A DNA stretch of 31,240 nucleotides from UBA4656 sp002405525 (GCA_036723735.1 DAIMGT010000048.1:1-31240), one strand, 5' to 3'. Shown: positions 17,439 to 25,683, numbered from the stretch's first letter. Numbers and translations are program-made. Notes: generated from the sequence alone by a model not told the origin.

Positions 17439-18025
17439 TCGGGTTCCGACTCGTTCAACAGGGGACGAATGCGCTGGTCGATCGCGTCGCGGGCGCGGAA
17501 GATCCGTGACCTCACGGTGCCGATCGGGCAGTTCATGGCTTCAGCGATCTCCTCGTAACTCAGGCCGTCGACCTCACGCAGGGTGATCGCCGCCCGCAGT
17601 TCCTCCGGCAGACCGTCGACCGCGGCGGTGACCGCGGACTCGATCTCCTGGCGCAGCAGCTCCCGCTCCGGGGTCGAACCGTCCTTCAACCTGATCGCGG
17701 CGTCGAGCTGAACCGCATCGTCCACGGGCACGTCGTCGGTGGGCGGGCGACGGCCCTGCGAAACCAGCCAGTTCTTCGCCGTGTTGGTCGCGATCCTGTA
17801 AAGCCACGTATAGAACGCGCTCTCGCCGCGAAAGTTCCCGATCGCCCGGAAAGCGCGGATGAAGGACTCCTGCGCCACGTCCTGACAGTCCGCCCAGTCG
17901 CCGACGTAACGGGAGACCACGCCCACGACCTTGTGCTGGTACTTGCGCACCAGCAGGTCGAACGCGCGACGCTCGCCGCCCTGCACACGCCTGACCAGCA
18001 ACTGGTCGATCTCGTTCTCGCTCAT
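17435..18025 (-). CDS. rpoE: RNA polymerase sigma-E factor
   Basis: A 196-aa ECF sigma factor of the RpoE/AlgU group, controlling envelope-stress genes. Region 2 shows DLLVRKYQHKVVGVV, DCQDVAQESFIRAFRAI and FYTWLYRIATNTAKNWL; region 4 shows LPEELRAAITLREVDGLSY and GTVRSRIFRARDAI. The ATG at 18025 gives the standard N-terminus MSENEIDQLLVRRVQGG. It heads the block rseA-rseB-rseC-mucD. A sigma-E-like promoter lies about 95 nt upstream (18126-18151), suggesting autoregulation. Confidence 0.96.
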   Translation of the reverse strand: MSENEIDQLLVRRVQGGERRAFDLLVRKYQHKVVGVVSRYVGDWADCQDVAQESFIRAFRAIGNFRGESAFYTWLYRIATNTAKNWLVSQGRRPPTDDVPVDDAVQLDAAIRLKDGSTPERELLRQEIESAVTAAVDGLPEELRAAITLREVDGLSYEEIAEAMNCPIGTVRSRIFRARDAIDQRIRPLLNESEPE

Positions 18026-18076
18026 CCGCCCGTCCGGCCGTTCCCCCGCCCGCCGGACGGCGGACAGCGCCCCGCC

Positions 18077-18107
18077 CCGCGCGCACCGACGGAGCCGGTG
18101 CGCGCGG
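18077..18107 (-). terminator. 12-bp perfect hairpin in the rpoE leader
   Basis: The arms 18077-18088 and 18096-18107 pair perfectly over 12 bp, nearly all G:C, around a 7-nt loop. It lies between the stop codon of the EAL-protein gene (18150) and the rpoE start (18025), downstream of the putative sigma-E promoter. There is no T-tract, so it could be a weak terminator for the upstream unit, an mRNA-stabilising leader hairpin or an attenuator. Confidence 0.5.
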
Positions 18108-18125
18108 CCGGCGTCACACTCTCCA

Positions 18126-18151
18126 TCGACCATGCGACGCGCAGGAAGTTC
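18126..18151 (-). promoter_or_regulatory. Sigma-E-type promoter upstream of rpoE
   Basis: On the minus strand GAACTT (18146-18151) is followed after 16 nt by TCGA (18126-18129), close to the ECF sigma-E pattern GAACTT-N16-TCnnA. It sits about 100 nt before the rpoE ATG and overlaps the stop codon of the preceding gene. This matches the autoregulation known for rpoE operons. Confidence 0.6.
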
Positions 18152-20711
18152 ACCATACGGAACGGGAGTCGCCGACATCCAGCAACCGCTGGCGGTCGGC
18201 GAGCAGGCGCTCGAAGTCCTCTGCGGCGAGCGGCCGGCAATACAGAAACCCCTGCAGGTGCTCGCAGCCGAGCCGGCGCAGGAAGGCGTGATGTTCCTCG
18301 CGCTCGACGCCCTGGGCGGCCACGCCAAGACCGGCGCTCCGCGCCATCTCGACGGTCGCGCGCACGATTGCCTCGGCGTCCGGATCGACGCTGATGTTGC
18401 CCACCAGGCCGCGGTCAATCTTGACCCGGTCGACAGGGAGCCGCAGCAGGTGATCCAGCGTTCCCTCCACCCCGCCGAATTCGTCGATCGTGATCGAGGC
18501 ACCGGCCGCGCGCAGGAGATCCATCAGATCTTGGGGCCACGGCAGGCCGATGCGCTCGGCGACCTCGAGGCACAGCGCCGCCGGGTCGAGACCGCTGGCG
18601 GCGACCGCATCCCGCACCGTGTCGGCCAGATTCGACTGACGCAACTGCGATGCCGAAAGATTGACGCTGACCCGCAACGGGAGGCCGAAGCGCTGTCGCC
18701 AGCGCTGCACATCGGCGCAAGCACGACGCAGCACCCACTCGCCGATCGGCACGATCAGGCCGGTTTCCTCGGCCAGCGGCAGGAACGCCCCTGGACCGAG
18801 CCCCCCCAGTTCCGGATGTTCCCAGCGGAGCAGGGCCTCGACGCCCACCACGTCCTCGGAATCGGAGCCCACCAGCGGCTGGTAGAAAACGCGCAATTCG
18901 CCGTTGCGCTCGGCCCGACGCAGCCCTGGCTCCAACGCCAACGGCTGCCTCGGCGATTCCTGCGCCCCCGGGCCCCAGGCGTGGAAGGTGTTTCGCCCCA
19001 GATCCTTGGCGCTGGACATCGCAGCGTCGGCGCGCCGGATCATCGAGCCCGCGGGCAGCGCGTCGTCGGGGTGGAAACTGATGCCGCTGCTGGCCGTGAT
19101 CCGCAGATCGCGTCCATCGCGCAGGGTGATCGGCAGCTCCAGGATCCGGCAGGCCTGCTCGGCGATGCGCAGCGCGTCGTTGCGATGCGTCAAGTGGCGC
19201 AGGATCGCGGTGAACGCGTCGCCGGCGTAGCGCGCAAGGGTATCGGCGGCACGCAGCACGCCGCGCACGCGCCCGGCGGCCGCGACCAGCACCTCGTCGC
19301 CCACCCCGTAGCCGAAACCGTCGTTGACTCGCTTGAAGTGGTCGAGGTCGATGAACAGCACGGCGAACATCTCGCCGCTGTGCCGGGCCCCTTCCGTCGC
19401 GGCCTCGAGGCGCTCCTCGAACAGCAGCCGGTTCGGCAACCCGGTGAGCGGATCGTGCAGCGCCGTCGCGCTGCCGTCGGCGCGCGCGCGCTCGATGTCC
19501 CGATCGAATCCGAGCCGGGCGGCGGCCACCGCCATCACCTCGCGCAGCCCGGGCACCTCGAAGGCCCGGCGGCGGCATGCAACCAGGGCGCCCACGACAC
19601 CCAGGCCGCGGTCCAGGATCGGAACCGCGAGGACCCCTTCGAATCCGGCCACCGGGCCAGGGCTGCCGCCCGGCACGCCCGCAACGACGCCGGCGCGTTC
19701 GCCCGCCGACGCGTCGGCCCGCAGGCGGCGCAGGATGTCCGGGAAGAACTCGGCAGGCAGCACGGCAGCGCCGTGCCGGTCCACCACGGTGACCCCGTCC
19801 CCGCCGCGCTCGGCACCCTCGACCACCCACAGGCCGTCGGCATCCAGCCACGCCGCCAGCGCCTCGAGCACGGCACCGCTGCCGCCCGCACTGCGCTGCG
19901 CGACCGCGGCCGCCGCATGCAGCGCAGCGCGCTGACCGCGATCGTCGAATACGTCGCGCAGGTAGGCCAAGCCGACCCGGCGCTGTCCGACGTGCAGCAT
20001 GTGCGTCGAAACCTCGATCCCGCCGTTACCGGCGTCCCGACCGTCGGAGCGCAGGCGGACCCGGCCACCGCGCGCCAGCAGGTCCTGCAGGTCGCGGCGC
20101 GTCACCGGACCGAGGCCCGGATCGAGCCCGTCCAGCGACAGCCCGGCAATGTCCTCGCGACGCAAGCCGGCGCGCCGGCAGAACGCCGGGTTGGCATCGA
20201 TCAGCAGTCCCGTCCCCGGATCCCAGGCCAGGATTCCGTCGGGGCAGCCTTCGGCGGCGAGTCCCAGCACGTTCATCGGCGCGGCGCGAGCCGGCGCCGG
20301 TGCCCGCAGTGCGCCATGCATGCCAGACGCAAGCACCCGCTGGAGGCGGTGGATCGCCTCCAGGCCGATCACCGGGCTGCGCAGCCAGTCGACCACCGAC
20401 TCGGGCTCACCCTCGATGCGCCAGCGCGAAGCGAGGTCCTCGGGCCGGGCGATCCCGATCACCGGCGCGCCGACGCCTGCGATGCGCAGCGCGCGGCAGA
20501 AACCGATCGCGTCGGCGGCATCGCCCCGGAATTCGAGCAGCACGGCGTCGAGGCGGGGCGCACCGGCCAGGAAGGCGTGGGCCTCGGAAAAATCCTTGGC
20601 GGTATAGATGGCGTCGAACTCGTAGCCGTCCAGGGTCTCGAAGACCGCGCGGCAATCGTCGCGGTCCGGCACCACGACCAGCACTTCGCCTCGCACCAGG
20701 CGGCGGCTCAC
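18150..20711 (-). CDS. Pseudo-receiver/PAS/GAF/GGDEF/EAL protein with degenerate catalytic sites
   Basis: A 853-aa cytoplasmic c-di-GMP protein. Residues 8-125 resemble a receiver lacking the phospho-Asp (LDAVLLEFRG). Residues 150-245 are PAS-like (DGILAWDPGTGLLIDANPAF). About 265-410 is GAF-like. The GGDEF domain carries AGDAF at 496-500 and is probably not a cyclase. The EAL domain starts at Glu625 (VEALLRWEHPE) and keeps Asn (SVNLSASQ), Asp743, Lys764 and Gln in QGFLYCRPL, but the second Asp of the DDFG motif is Glu744 and the catalytic Glu of the AEGVE motif is Gln800 (AAQGVE). Known EAL chemistry then predicts binding without hydrolysis, as in FimX-type effectors. The GTG start at 20711 overlaps the stop of the preceding gene (GTGA). 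Confidence 0.88.
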   Translation of the reverse strand: MSRRLVRGEVLVVVPDRDDCRAVFETLDGYEFDAIYTAKDFSEAHAFLAGAPRLDAVLLEFRGDAADAIGFCRALRIAGVGAPVIGIARPEDLASRWRIEGEPESVVDWLRSPVIGLEAIHRLQRVLASGMHGALRAPAPARAAPMNVLGLAAEGCPDGILAWDPGTGLLIDANPAFCRRAGLRREDIAGLSLDGLDPGLGPVTRRDLQDLLARGGRVRLRSDGRDAGNGGIEVSTHMLHVGQRRVGLAYLRDVFDDRGQRAALHAAAAVAQRSAGGSGAVLEALAAWLDADGLWVVEGAERGGDGVTVVDRHGAAVLPAEFFPDILRRLRADASAGERAGVVAGVPGGSPGPVAGFEGVLAVPILDRGLGVVGALVACRRRAFEVPGLREVMAVAAARLGFDRDIERARADGSATALHDPLTGLPNRLLFEERLEAATEGARHSGEMFAVLFIDLDHFKRVNDGFGYGVGDEVLVAAAGRVRGVLRAADTLARYAGDAFTAILRHLTHRNDALRIAEQACRILELPITLRDGRDLRITASSGISFHPDDALPAGSMIRRADAAMSSAKDLGRNTFHAWGPGAQESPRQPLALEPGLRRAERNGELRVFYQPLVGSDSEDVVGVEALLRWEHPELGGLGPGAFLPLAEETGLIVPIGEWVLRRACADVQRWRQRFGLPLRVSVNLSASQLRQSNLADTVRDAVAASGLDPAALCLEVAERIGLPWPQDLMDLLRAAGASITIDEFGGVEGTLDHLLRLPVDRVKIDRGLVGNISVDPDAEAIVRATVEMARSAGLGVAAQGVEREEHHAFLRRLGCEHLQGFLYCRPLAAEDFERLLADRQRLLDVGDSRSVW

Positions 20712-21217
20712 CGCGGCACCCAGCGCCCGTCGCGCAGCCGAAGCCGGGGCGCGCTCCCGGAGTCGTCAAGGAAGCGCTCCACCATGGCCTCGAGGTCGGC
20801 GGGCAGGCTCACCCGCGCATCGATCAACACCAGCTTGCGCGCGTTGGCGCCCTGCTGACGCGCCTTGCCGATCGTGCGCAGCAGCGGCAGGATCTGCGCG
20901 CGGGCCGCAGGCGCCTCCCGCAGCGGCGCCAGTCCGGGAAACAGGTACACGCCGAACTGCTGCCGACCGAGGATGAAGCGCAGGGCGTCCTGCGGACGGG
21001 CACTGGCCGTGACCGGAACCCCTCCCTCGCGCAGGCTGGTGATCGCGCCCTGCTCGGAACAAATGTAGACCGCGCAGCCGCTGCGCACCGCGAAGCGCCT
21101 GAACTGCGCCACCACTTCCGCGACTCGGGGAGTGTCGATCACCAGCAGCGCGCACGGCGACGCGACGATGCGATCGAACAATCGCGCGGTCACGAACAAC
21201 GACCCGGTGTCGGGCAT
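20708..21217 (-). CDS. Orphan Ycf46-N-like protein, no ATPase domain
   Basis: A protein of about 169 aa with no signal peptide or membrane helix. Its pattern (LFDRIVASPCALLVIDTPR, AVYICSEQG, ALRFILGRQQFGVYLFP, RKLVLIDARVSLPADLE) resembles the N-terminal domain that precedes the AAA module in Ycf46-type ATPases: a conserved (I/V)ET/DT strand, a W/S-G turn, an L-x-x-I-L segment with VYLF, and an L-I-x-x-R-V-x-L-P-x-E-L/LE strand. No Walker motifs are present. The start is uncertain: ATG 21217 has no clear ribosome site, TTG 21241 has GAGAGG upstream, and ATG 21343 is also in frame. The stop overlaps the GTG of the EAL protein, so the two are likely co-translated. Function unknown. Confidence 0.65.
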   Translation of the reverse strand: MPDTGSLFVTARLFDRIVASPCALLVIDTPRVAEVVAQFRRFAVRSGCAVYICSEQGAITSLREGGVPVTASARPQDALRFILGRQQFGVYLFPGLAPLREAPAARAQILPLLRTIGKARQQGANARKLVLIDARVSLPADLEAMVERFLDDSGSAPRLRLRDGRWVPR

Positions 21218-21341
21218 GCTGCTGGCGCTGGCGTGATCCAAGCTGGGCCTCTCGAGCGCGTCCACCGTACGCAGTGCGCGGAACCCGCCCTCTACCCGAT
21301 GATAGTCTGTGCGCTCCTGCAATGCCCGGGTTTTCTCGCCC

Positions 21342-23381
21342 ATGTTCGAAGGCCTCCGCTTCATGCACTGGCGCACCAATCTCGGCGCCGACGGATTCCT
21401 GATGCTGACGCTCGACCGCGCCGGAGAGTCGGCGAACAGCCTTGGCCGCGCGGTTCTGGAGGAGCTGGCAACCCTGCTGGAGCGGGTTGCCATAGAGCCC
21501 CCGAAAGGCCTGATCCTGCGCTCCGGCAAGCCCGGCGGCTTCATTGTGGGCGCCGACCTGCGCGAGTTCGAGCAATTCGCCCGCAAGGGCCAGGTGCAGG
21601 ACGCGATCCGCCGCGGCCATCGCGCCTTCGACATGCTGGCTGCGCTGCCCTGCCCTACCGTTTCGGCCATCCACGGCGCCTGCATGGGCGGCGGCACCGA
21701 AATCTCGCTGGCCTGCCGCTGGCGCGTGGCCAGCAACGACCCGAAGACCCGGATCGGCCTGCCCGAGGTGATGCTCGGCATCCAGCCCGGCTGGGGGGGC
21801 TCGGCCCGGCTGCCGCACCTGGTCGGCGCGCCGGCGGCCTTCGACATGATGCTGACCGGGCGCGCGCTGTCGGCCTCTGCCGCGCGCGCGATCGGCCTGG
21901 TCGACGCGGTCTGCGACGAGGCCGCCCTGATCGACACCGCCAAGAAGCTGCTCGCCCGCCGCGCGCCGCGACCGCTGAAGCAGCGCCTGCTGGCGTGGGC
22001 GACCAATCTGTGGCCTGCGCGCCAGGTGCTGGCGCCGACCATCCGCCGACAGGTCGCACGCAGGGCCGACCCGAAGCACTACCCCGCGCCGTTCGCGATG
22101 ATCGACCTGTGGCGACGCCAGGGCGGCAGCGTGCGCGCGATGCTGCGCGCCGAGCCGCGCGCGGTCGAAAGGCTCGCCGCCACGTCGACCGCACAGAACC
22201 TCGTGCGCGTGTACTTCCTGCAGGAGGCGCTCAAGGCGCAGGGCGCGAAGGACGGCCACGGCATCGCTCGCGTGCACGTGGTCGGCGCCGGCGTGATGGG
22301 CGGCGACATCGCCGCGTGGTGCGCATTGCAGGGCTTCGAGGTCAGCCTGCAGGACCGCGAGCTGCGGTTCGTGCAGCCCGCGCTGGATCGGGCGCAGGAA
22401 TTGTTCGCGCGCAGGCTCAAGACGGAAGCGCGCATCGCCGCGGCGCGTGCGCGCCTCGTCGCCGACGTCGAGGGCGCGCGCGTGCCCGAGGCTGACCTCG
22501 TGATCGAGGCGATCTTCGAGAACGCCGAGGCCAAACAGTCGCTGTATGCGTCGATCGAGCCGCGCCTGAAGCCCGGCGCGCTGCTGGTCAGCAACACCTC
22601 GTCGATTCCGCTCGCGGTGCTGCGCGAAAAACTGACCGACCCCTCGCGTTTCGCCGGCCTGCACTACTTCAACCCGGTCGCGCAGATGCCGCTGGTCGAG
22701 ATCGTGCGCCATGACGCGCTCTCGCCGGAGGCGGCGAGGCGCCTCGCAGGCTTCGTTCGCGCCATCGACAAGCTGCCGGTGCTGGTGGCGCCGTCCCCGG
22801 GCTTTCTGGTCAACCGCATCCTGATGCCCTACATGCTGGAAGCCGCGACCGCCTGGGCGGAAGGCATCCCGGGCGCGGCCATCGACCGCGCGGCGAAGTC
22901 CTTCGGCATGCCGATGGGGCCGATCGAATTGATCGACACCGTCGGGCTCGATGTCGCGGCCTCGGTGGCTCGCATCCTCGCGCCTTTCCTCGGCCTAGAC
23001 CTGCCGAAGGGCCTCGACGGCTCGGTGGACGCCGGGCGCCGTGGCAAGAAGGACGGCCAGGGCCTTTATGCGTGGAAGGACGGCAGGCCGGTCAAGCCGG
23101 ACGTGCCGAAAGGCTACGTGCCGCCTGCCGATCTCGCCGAGCGCCTCGTCCTGCCGATGGTCAACGAGGCCGTGGCCTGTCTCGGCGACGGTGTGGTGGA
23201 CAACGCCGACCTGCTCGATGCCGGCGTGATCTTCGGCACCGGCTTCGCGCCGTTCCGCGGCGGCCCGATACAGTATGTCCGGCAGACCGGCGCCGACGCC
23301 ATGCGCTCCCGGCTGGAGGCGCTGGCGGCAAAGTACGGGCCGCGATTCAAGCCCAAAGGCGGCTGGGACCGCGTCGGCTGA
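21342..23381 (+). CDS. Bifunctional enoyl-CoA hydratase / 3-hydroxyacyl-CoA dehydrogenase (FadB/FadJ type)
   Basis: A 679-aa alpha-subunit-type multifunctional beta-oxidation enzyme. The N-terminal crotonase domain (1-190) retains both catalytic glutamates: Glu120 (GGGTEISLACRWR) and Glu142 (LPEVMLGIQPGWGGSARLP). The central NAD-binding part has VVGAGVMGGDIA and VIEAIFENAEAKQ. The dehydrogenase part has catalytic His441 in GLHYFNPVAQMPLVEIV and SPGFLVNRILMPY. The C-terminal domain ends FRGGPIQYVR. It hydrates trans-2-enoyl-CoA and oxidises the 3-hydroxyacyl-CoA. A thiolase (fadA/fadI) is not adjacent, so its partner lies elsewhere. I chose the ATG at 21342; a GTG at 21309 is less likely. Confidence 0.92.
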   Translation: MFEGLRFMHWRTNLGADGFLMLTLDRAGESANSLGRAVLEELATLLERVAIEPPKGLILRSGKPGGFIVGADLREFEQFARKGQVQDAIRRGHRAFDMLAALPCPTVSAIHGACMGGGTEISLACRWRVASNDPKTRIGLPEVMLGIQPGWGGSARLPHLVGAPAAFDMMLTGRALSASAARAIGLVDAVCDEAALIDTAKKLLARRAPRPLKQRLLAWATNLWPARQVLAPTIRRQVARRADPKHYPAPFAMIDLWRRQGGSVRAMLRAEPRAVERLAATSTAQNLVRVYFLQEALKAQGAKDGHGIARVHVVGAGVMGGDIAAWCALQGFEVSLQDRELRFVQPALDRAQELFARRLKTEARIAAARARLVADVEGARVPEADLVIEAIFENAEAKQSLYASIEPRLKPGALLVSNTSSIPLAVLREKLTDPSRFAGLHYFNPVAQMPLVEIVRHDALSPEAARRLAGFVRAIDKLPVLVAPSPGFLVNRILMPYMLEAATAWAEGIPGAAIDRAAKSFGMPMGPIELIDTVGLDVAASVARILAPFLGLDLPKGLDGSVDAGRRGKKDGQGLYAWKDGRPVKPDVPKGYVPPADLAERLVLPMVNEAVACLGDGVVDNADLLDAGVIFGTGFAPFRGGPIQYVRQTGADAMRSRLEALAAKYGPRFKPKGGWDRVG

Positions 23382-23482
23382 CCGCCGCGCAGCGCCGGCG
23401 CGAGCCTGCAATCGCGCGGGTCCGGTCGATCGCGAGGCCGTCGCTGGCCTTTGCGAGGCAGAACAGAACCAGGAACAGCGGC

Positions 23483-24259
23483 TCAGTGGCGACCAGCCGT
23501 GCCGGAGCCCACCCGCATCGAGTTCGCGGAGTCGCGCTCCGACGCGGGTACCGGGGACACCGGTGCGAGGGTCACCCCGCCCCCTCCGCACGTCAACCAA
23601 GTGTTGGGCGTGAACGAACAGCGGGGCGGCGCGATGGTCACCAACACCGGTAATTCGCTGGCGATGCGTTCGCCGGTCGCAGTGCGCGCGGCACCGTAGA
23701 GCGCACTGCGCACCGCGCGCAGCGCGACTCGCGCGTACGGCTCGGCCGGGCTGCGTTCGATGCGTTCGCCCACGAGCCGGCCGCGCGCGTCGATGCTCAG
23801 GGTCAGCGCGACGTTCACCGGCGCCGCATCACCCGGCCAAGGCGGCAGCGATCCCGTTCCCAACGGCCATCGGCCGATCTTGATCACCCGGGCCGGGACG
23901 GCCACGGCCGCGCCGGGGCTTTCGCCGGCGCCAGGCGCGGCGCCGTTCGCCTCGATGGCGTCCGGCGAGGCAGCCGGCAGCGCCGCCGCCGCACCCAGCC
24001 GGGGGCCGCCGCCCGGATCGTCCCGCCCGGCGGATACCCGTGTGGGCATATCGATGGCGAAGGAAGCACCGCGGTCGGCGCTCACGTCCGTGCCGACGGG
24101 GCGCGACGATGCCGCAGACGTCATGCGAACCGGACCGTCGGCCACCGCAGGCGTGACCGCCGGCCGGCCGGCCGGCGAAACGCGGGCGGAAACGCCCCAG
24201 GTCGGCGCCGGGTCAAGCGGGGTCGCCGGCGCATCCCCTCGCCCGACCAGCTCCGCGCG
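23483..24259 (-). pseudogene. TonB-C-like continuation of the M56 gene after an in-frame TAG
   Basis: This frame is the direct in-frame continuation of the M56 peptidase gene after the TAG at 24260-24262 and stays open for 258 codons. It begins RAELVGRGDAPATPLDP, runs through an Ala/Pro-rich linker and ends in a TonB-C-like domain (VNVALTLSIDARGRLVGERI, YARVALRAVRSALYGAA). No start codon occurs before a GTG at 24145, and neither that nor ATG 24121 has a ribosome site. The simplest reading is one gene of about 595 codons broken by one nonsense change, a base-call error, or readthrough. A separate downstream gene starting at 24145 is the alternative. Confidence 0.6.
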
Positions 24260-25270
24260 CTACGGGCGGACCGGAACGCCCGCCTCGACCCGCAACGGCA
24301 TCGGGAATGGCGCCCCCGCGGGCGCTTCGACCACACCGCCTGGAGCGTCGACCGGACGGGCAGCGTGGGCCGCACCAAAAGCGCCGGCCGCGACCGCCAC
24401 CAGGACCGGCAGTCGCCACACCGCCCGCCCCAGAAGGTGGCCGCGCAGCATCGCAACCCGCTCCACGGCCGGATGGCGTCCGGGCCAGTGGCTCGCCACT
24501 GGCGATCCGGCCGCAGACTGCGCATCCCGCGCCAGCAGGCGGGCATACCGCGACGCCTGGCGGGGGCGCCGGCGCAGCACCGCGGCATCACACGAGATCT
24601 CCTGGTCGCGACGGAAAACTGCGTGCGCCCACCAGGCAAGAGGATTGAACCACTGCGCGGCCAGCAGCGCCGCGGCAAGCAGGTTCCATAGCGGATCGCA
24701 GCGCCGGGCGTGGACGCGCTCGTGGGCAAGGATCAGCCGACGGTCGTCGACCTCGAACCGCGACTTGAAGTCCAGGGGCAGGACGAGGCGGGGACGCAAG
24801 GCGCCGAACACACCCGGCTGGCCCCCGGCACCGATGCGCCATGGCCAGCCATCAGGTCGCGGCAGCAGCCCACCGAGATATCGACGGTGCCGACGCCACA
24901 TCCATCCTCCCAGCGCCAGCGTGCCGAGCGCCCAGGGCACGAGCAGCGAGACGCTCGACACGCGCGATCCGGGGTCCGCTGCCGCGGCATCCGGCGCCAT
25001 CGGCACGCCGGAGCCGCCGGCGGCTGCCGCCCGCAAGCCGGGCGCTGCAGGCAGCGCGATCAGGCTGAACGCTTGCCGCGCGGGGTCGTCAGCGGGCGGT
25101 TGCGGCAGCGCGAGCACCAGCAGCGACAGCGGCACCAGCAGCCAGGCGGTATGGGCGACCTCGGCGCCGGCGAAACGGTGCATCGCGCGCCGCAGCGCCA
25201 GCACCGTGAGCATCGCAGCCGCCAGCACGCATGCGGCGGAAAACAGGAATGAGGCGATCGCGTCAATCAT
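24260..25270 (-). CDS. M56/BlaR1-type metallopeptidase
   Basis: A 336-aa integral-membrane zinc peptidase of the M56 family (BlaR1/MecR1-like sensor transducers). N-terminal membrane helices are seen (FLFSAACVLAAAMLTVLAL, TAWLLVPLSLLVLALP, VSLLVPWALGTLALGGW). The zinc site is His183-Glu-x-x-His187 in LILAHERVHARRCDPLWN, followed by DQEISCDAAVL with the third ligand. A further helix (LPVLVAVAAGAFGAAHA) leads to a short periplasmic tail. The start ATG overlaps the blaI-like gene by 8 nt. These peptidases cleave a BlaI-type repressor upon a signal; none of the usual beta-lactam targets is in the window, so the signal is unknown. It ends at a TAG within an otherwise continuous frame. Confidence 0.85.
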   Translation of the reverse strand: MIDAIASFLFSAACVLAAAMLTVLALRRAMHRFAGAEVAHTAWLLVPLSLLVLALPQPPADDPARQAFSLIALPAAPGLRAAAAGGSGVPMAPDAAAADPGSRVSSVSLLVPWALGTLALGGWMWRRHRRYLGGLLPRPDGWPWRIGAGGQPGVFGALRPRLVLPLDFKSRFEVDDRRLILAHERVHARRCDPLWNLLAAALLAAQWFNPLAWWAHAVFRRDQEISCDAAVLRRRPRQASRYARLLARDAQSAAGSPVASHWPGRHPAVERVAMLRGHLLGRAVWRLPVLVAVAAGAFGAAHAARPVDAPGGVVEAPAGAPFPMPLRVEAGVPVRP

Positions 25271-25628
25271 GGTCGAGATCCTCCAGCAGTTTCCTCAGGT
25301 CCGAGATGTCCCGGCGACTGAGCCGCCGGTGTTCCGTGAAGTGCGCCACCAGCGGGGCGATCCGCCCGTCGAACAGGCGATCGACCAGATCGCCGCTTCG
25401 TTGCGCGAGGTAGTGCGCGCGCGCCAGCAGCGGCCGGTAGCGGTAGCGGCGCCCATCCCTCTCTGCCTCGATCGCGCGCTTGCGGAGCAGCCGGTTGATG
25501 AGGGTCTTGATGGTTGCGGGCTGCCAGTCCACCGTCCCGGCGAGGGCGGCGATGATCTCCTCAGCGGTACACGGCGAGCGCCGCCAGAGAACCTCCATCA
25601 CCGTGCTCTCGGCATCGCTGATCGACAT
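25263..25628 (-). CDS. BlaI/MecI/CopY-type transcriptional repressor
   Basis: A 121-aa winged-helix repressor. It shows the family's N-terminal signature (ISDAESTVMEVLWRRSPCTA), the recognition region (ATIKTLINRLLRKRAI) and the wing (RDGRRYRYRPLL). The C-terminal helical part (VAHFTEHRRLSRRDISDLR) forms the dimer and carries the cleavage region used by M56 peptidases. I chose ATG 25628 with AGGGG upstream. It is translationally coupled to the M56 gene. Two dyads in its own promoter (25633-25644, 25658-25669) suggest autorepression of the pair. Confidence 0.93.
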   Translation of the reverse strand: MSISDAESTVMEVLWRRSPCTAEEIIAALAGTVDWQPATIKTLINRLLRKRAIEAERDGRRYRYRPLLARAHYLAQRSGDLVDRLFDGRIAPLVAHFTEHRRLSRRDISDLRKLLEDLDHD

Positions 25629-25632
25629 GTGT

Positions 25633-25683
25633 TTACCCCTGTAATCGCAACTCATGATTACGCTTGTAAATCCCGAATGTCAA
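25633..25683 (-). promoter_or_regulatory. Promoter of the blaI-like gene with two repressor-type dyads
   Basis: On the minus strand TTGACA (25678-25683) and AATCAT (25654-25659) lie 18 nt apart. Two perfect TTAC-N4-GTAA dyads, at 25658-25669 between the boxes and at 25633-25644 just after the expected start, have centres 25 bp apart. This is the usual geometry and TAC/GTA character of BlaI-family operators. Binding by the adjacent repressor is inferred. Confidence 0.75.

Noticed and set aside
17931..20858. A 975-codon open frame on the plus strand opposite rpoE and the EAL-protein gene
   Set aside because: Antisense shadow of a clear GGDEF/EAL coding sequence; composition is typical of reverse-frame GC bias.
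24121..24729. A 202-codon minus-strand frame bridging the TAG in the M56/TonB-like region
   Set aside because: It is in another frame, rich in Arg/Trp/Cys, and matches neither the peptidase nor the TonB-like domain, so no frameshift explanation is needed.
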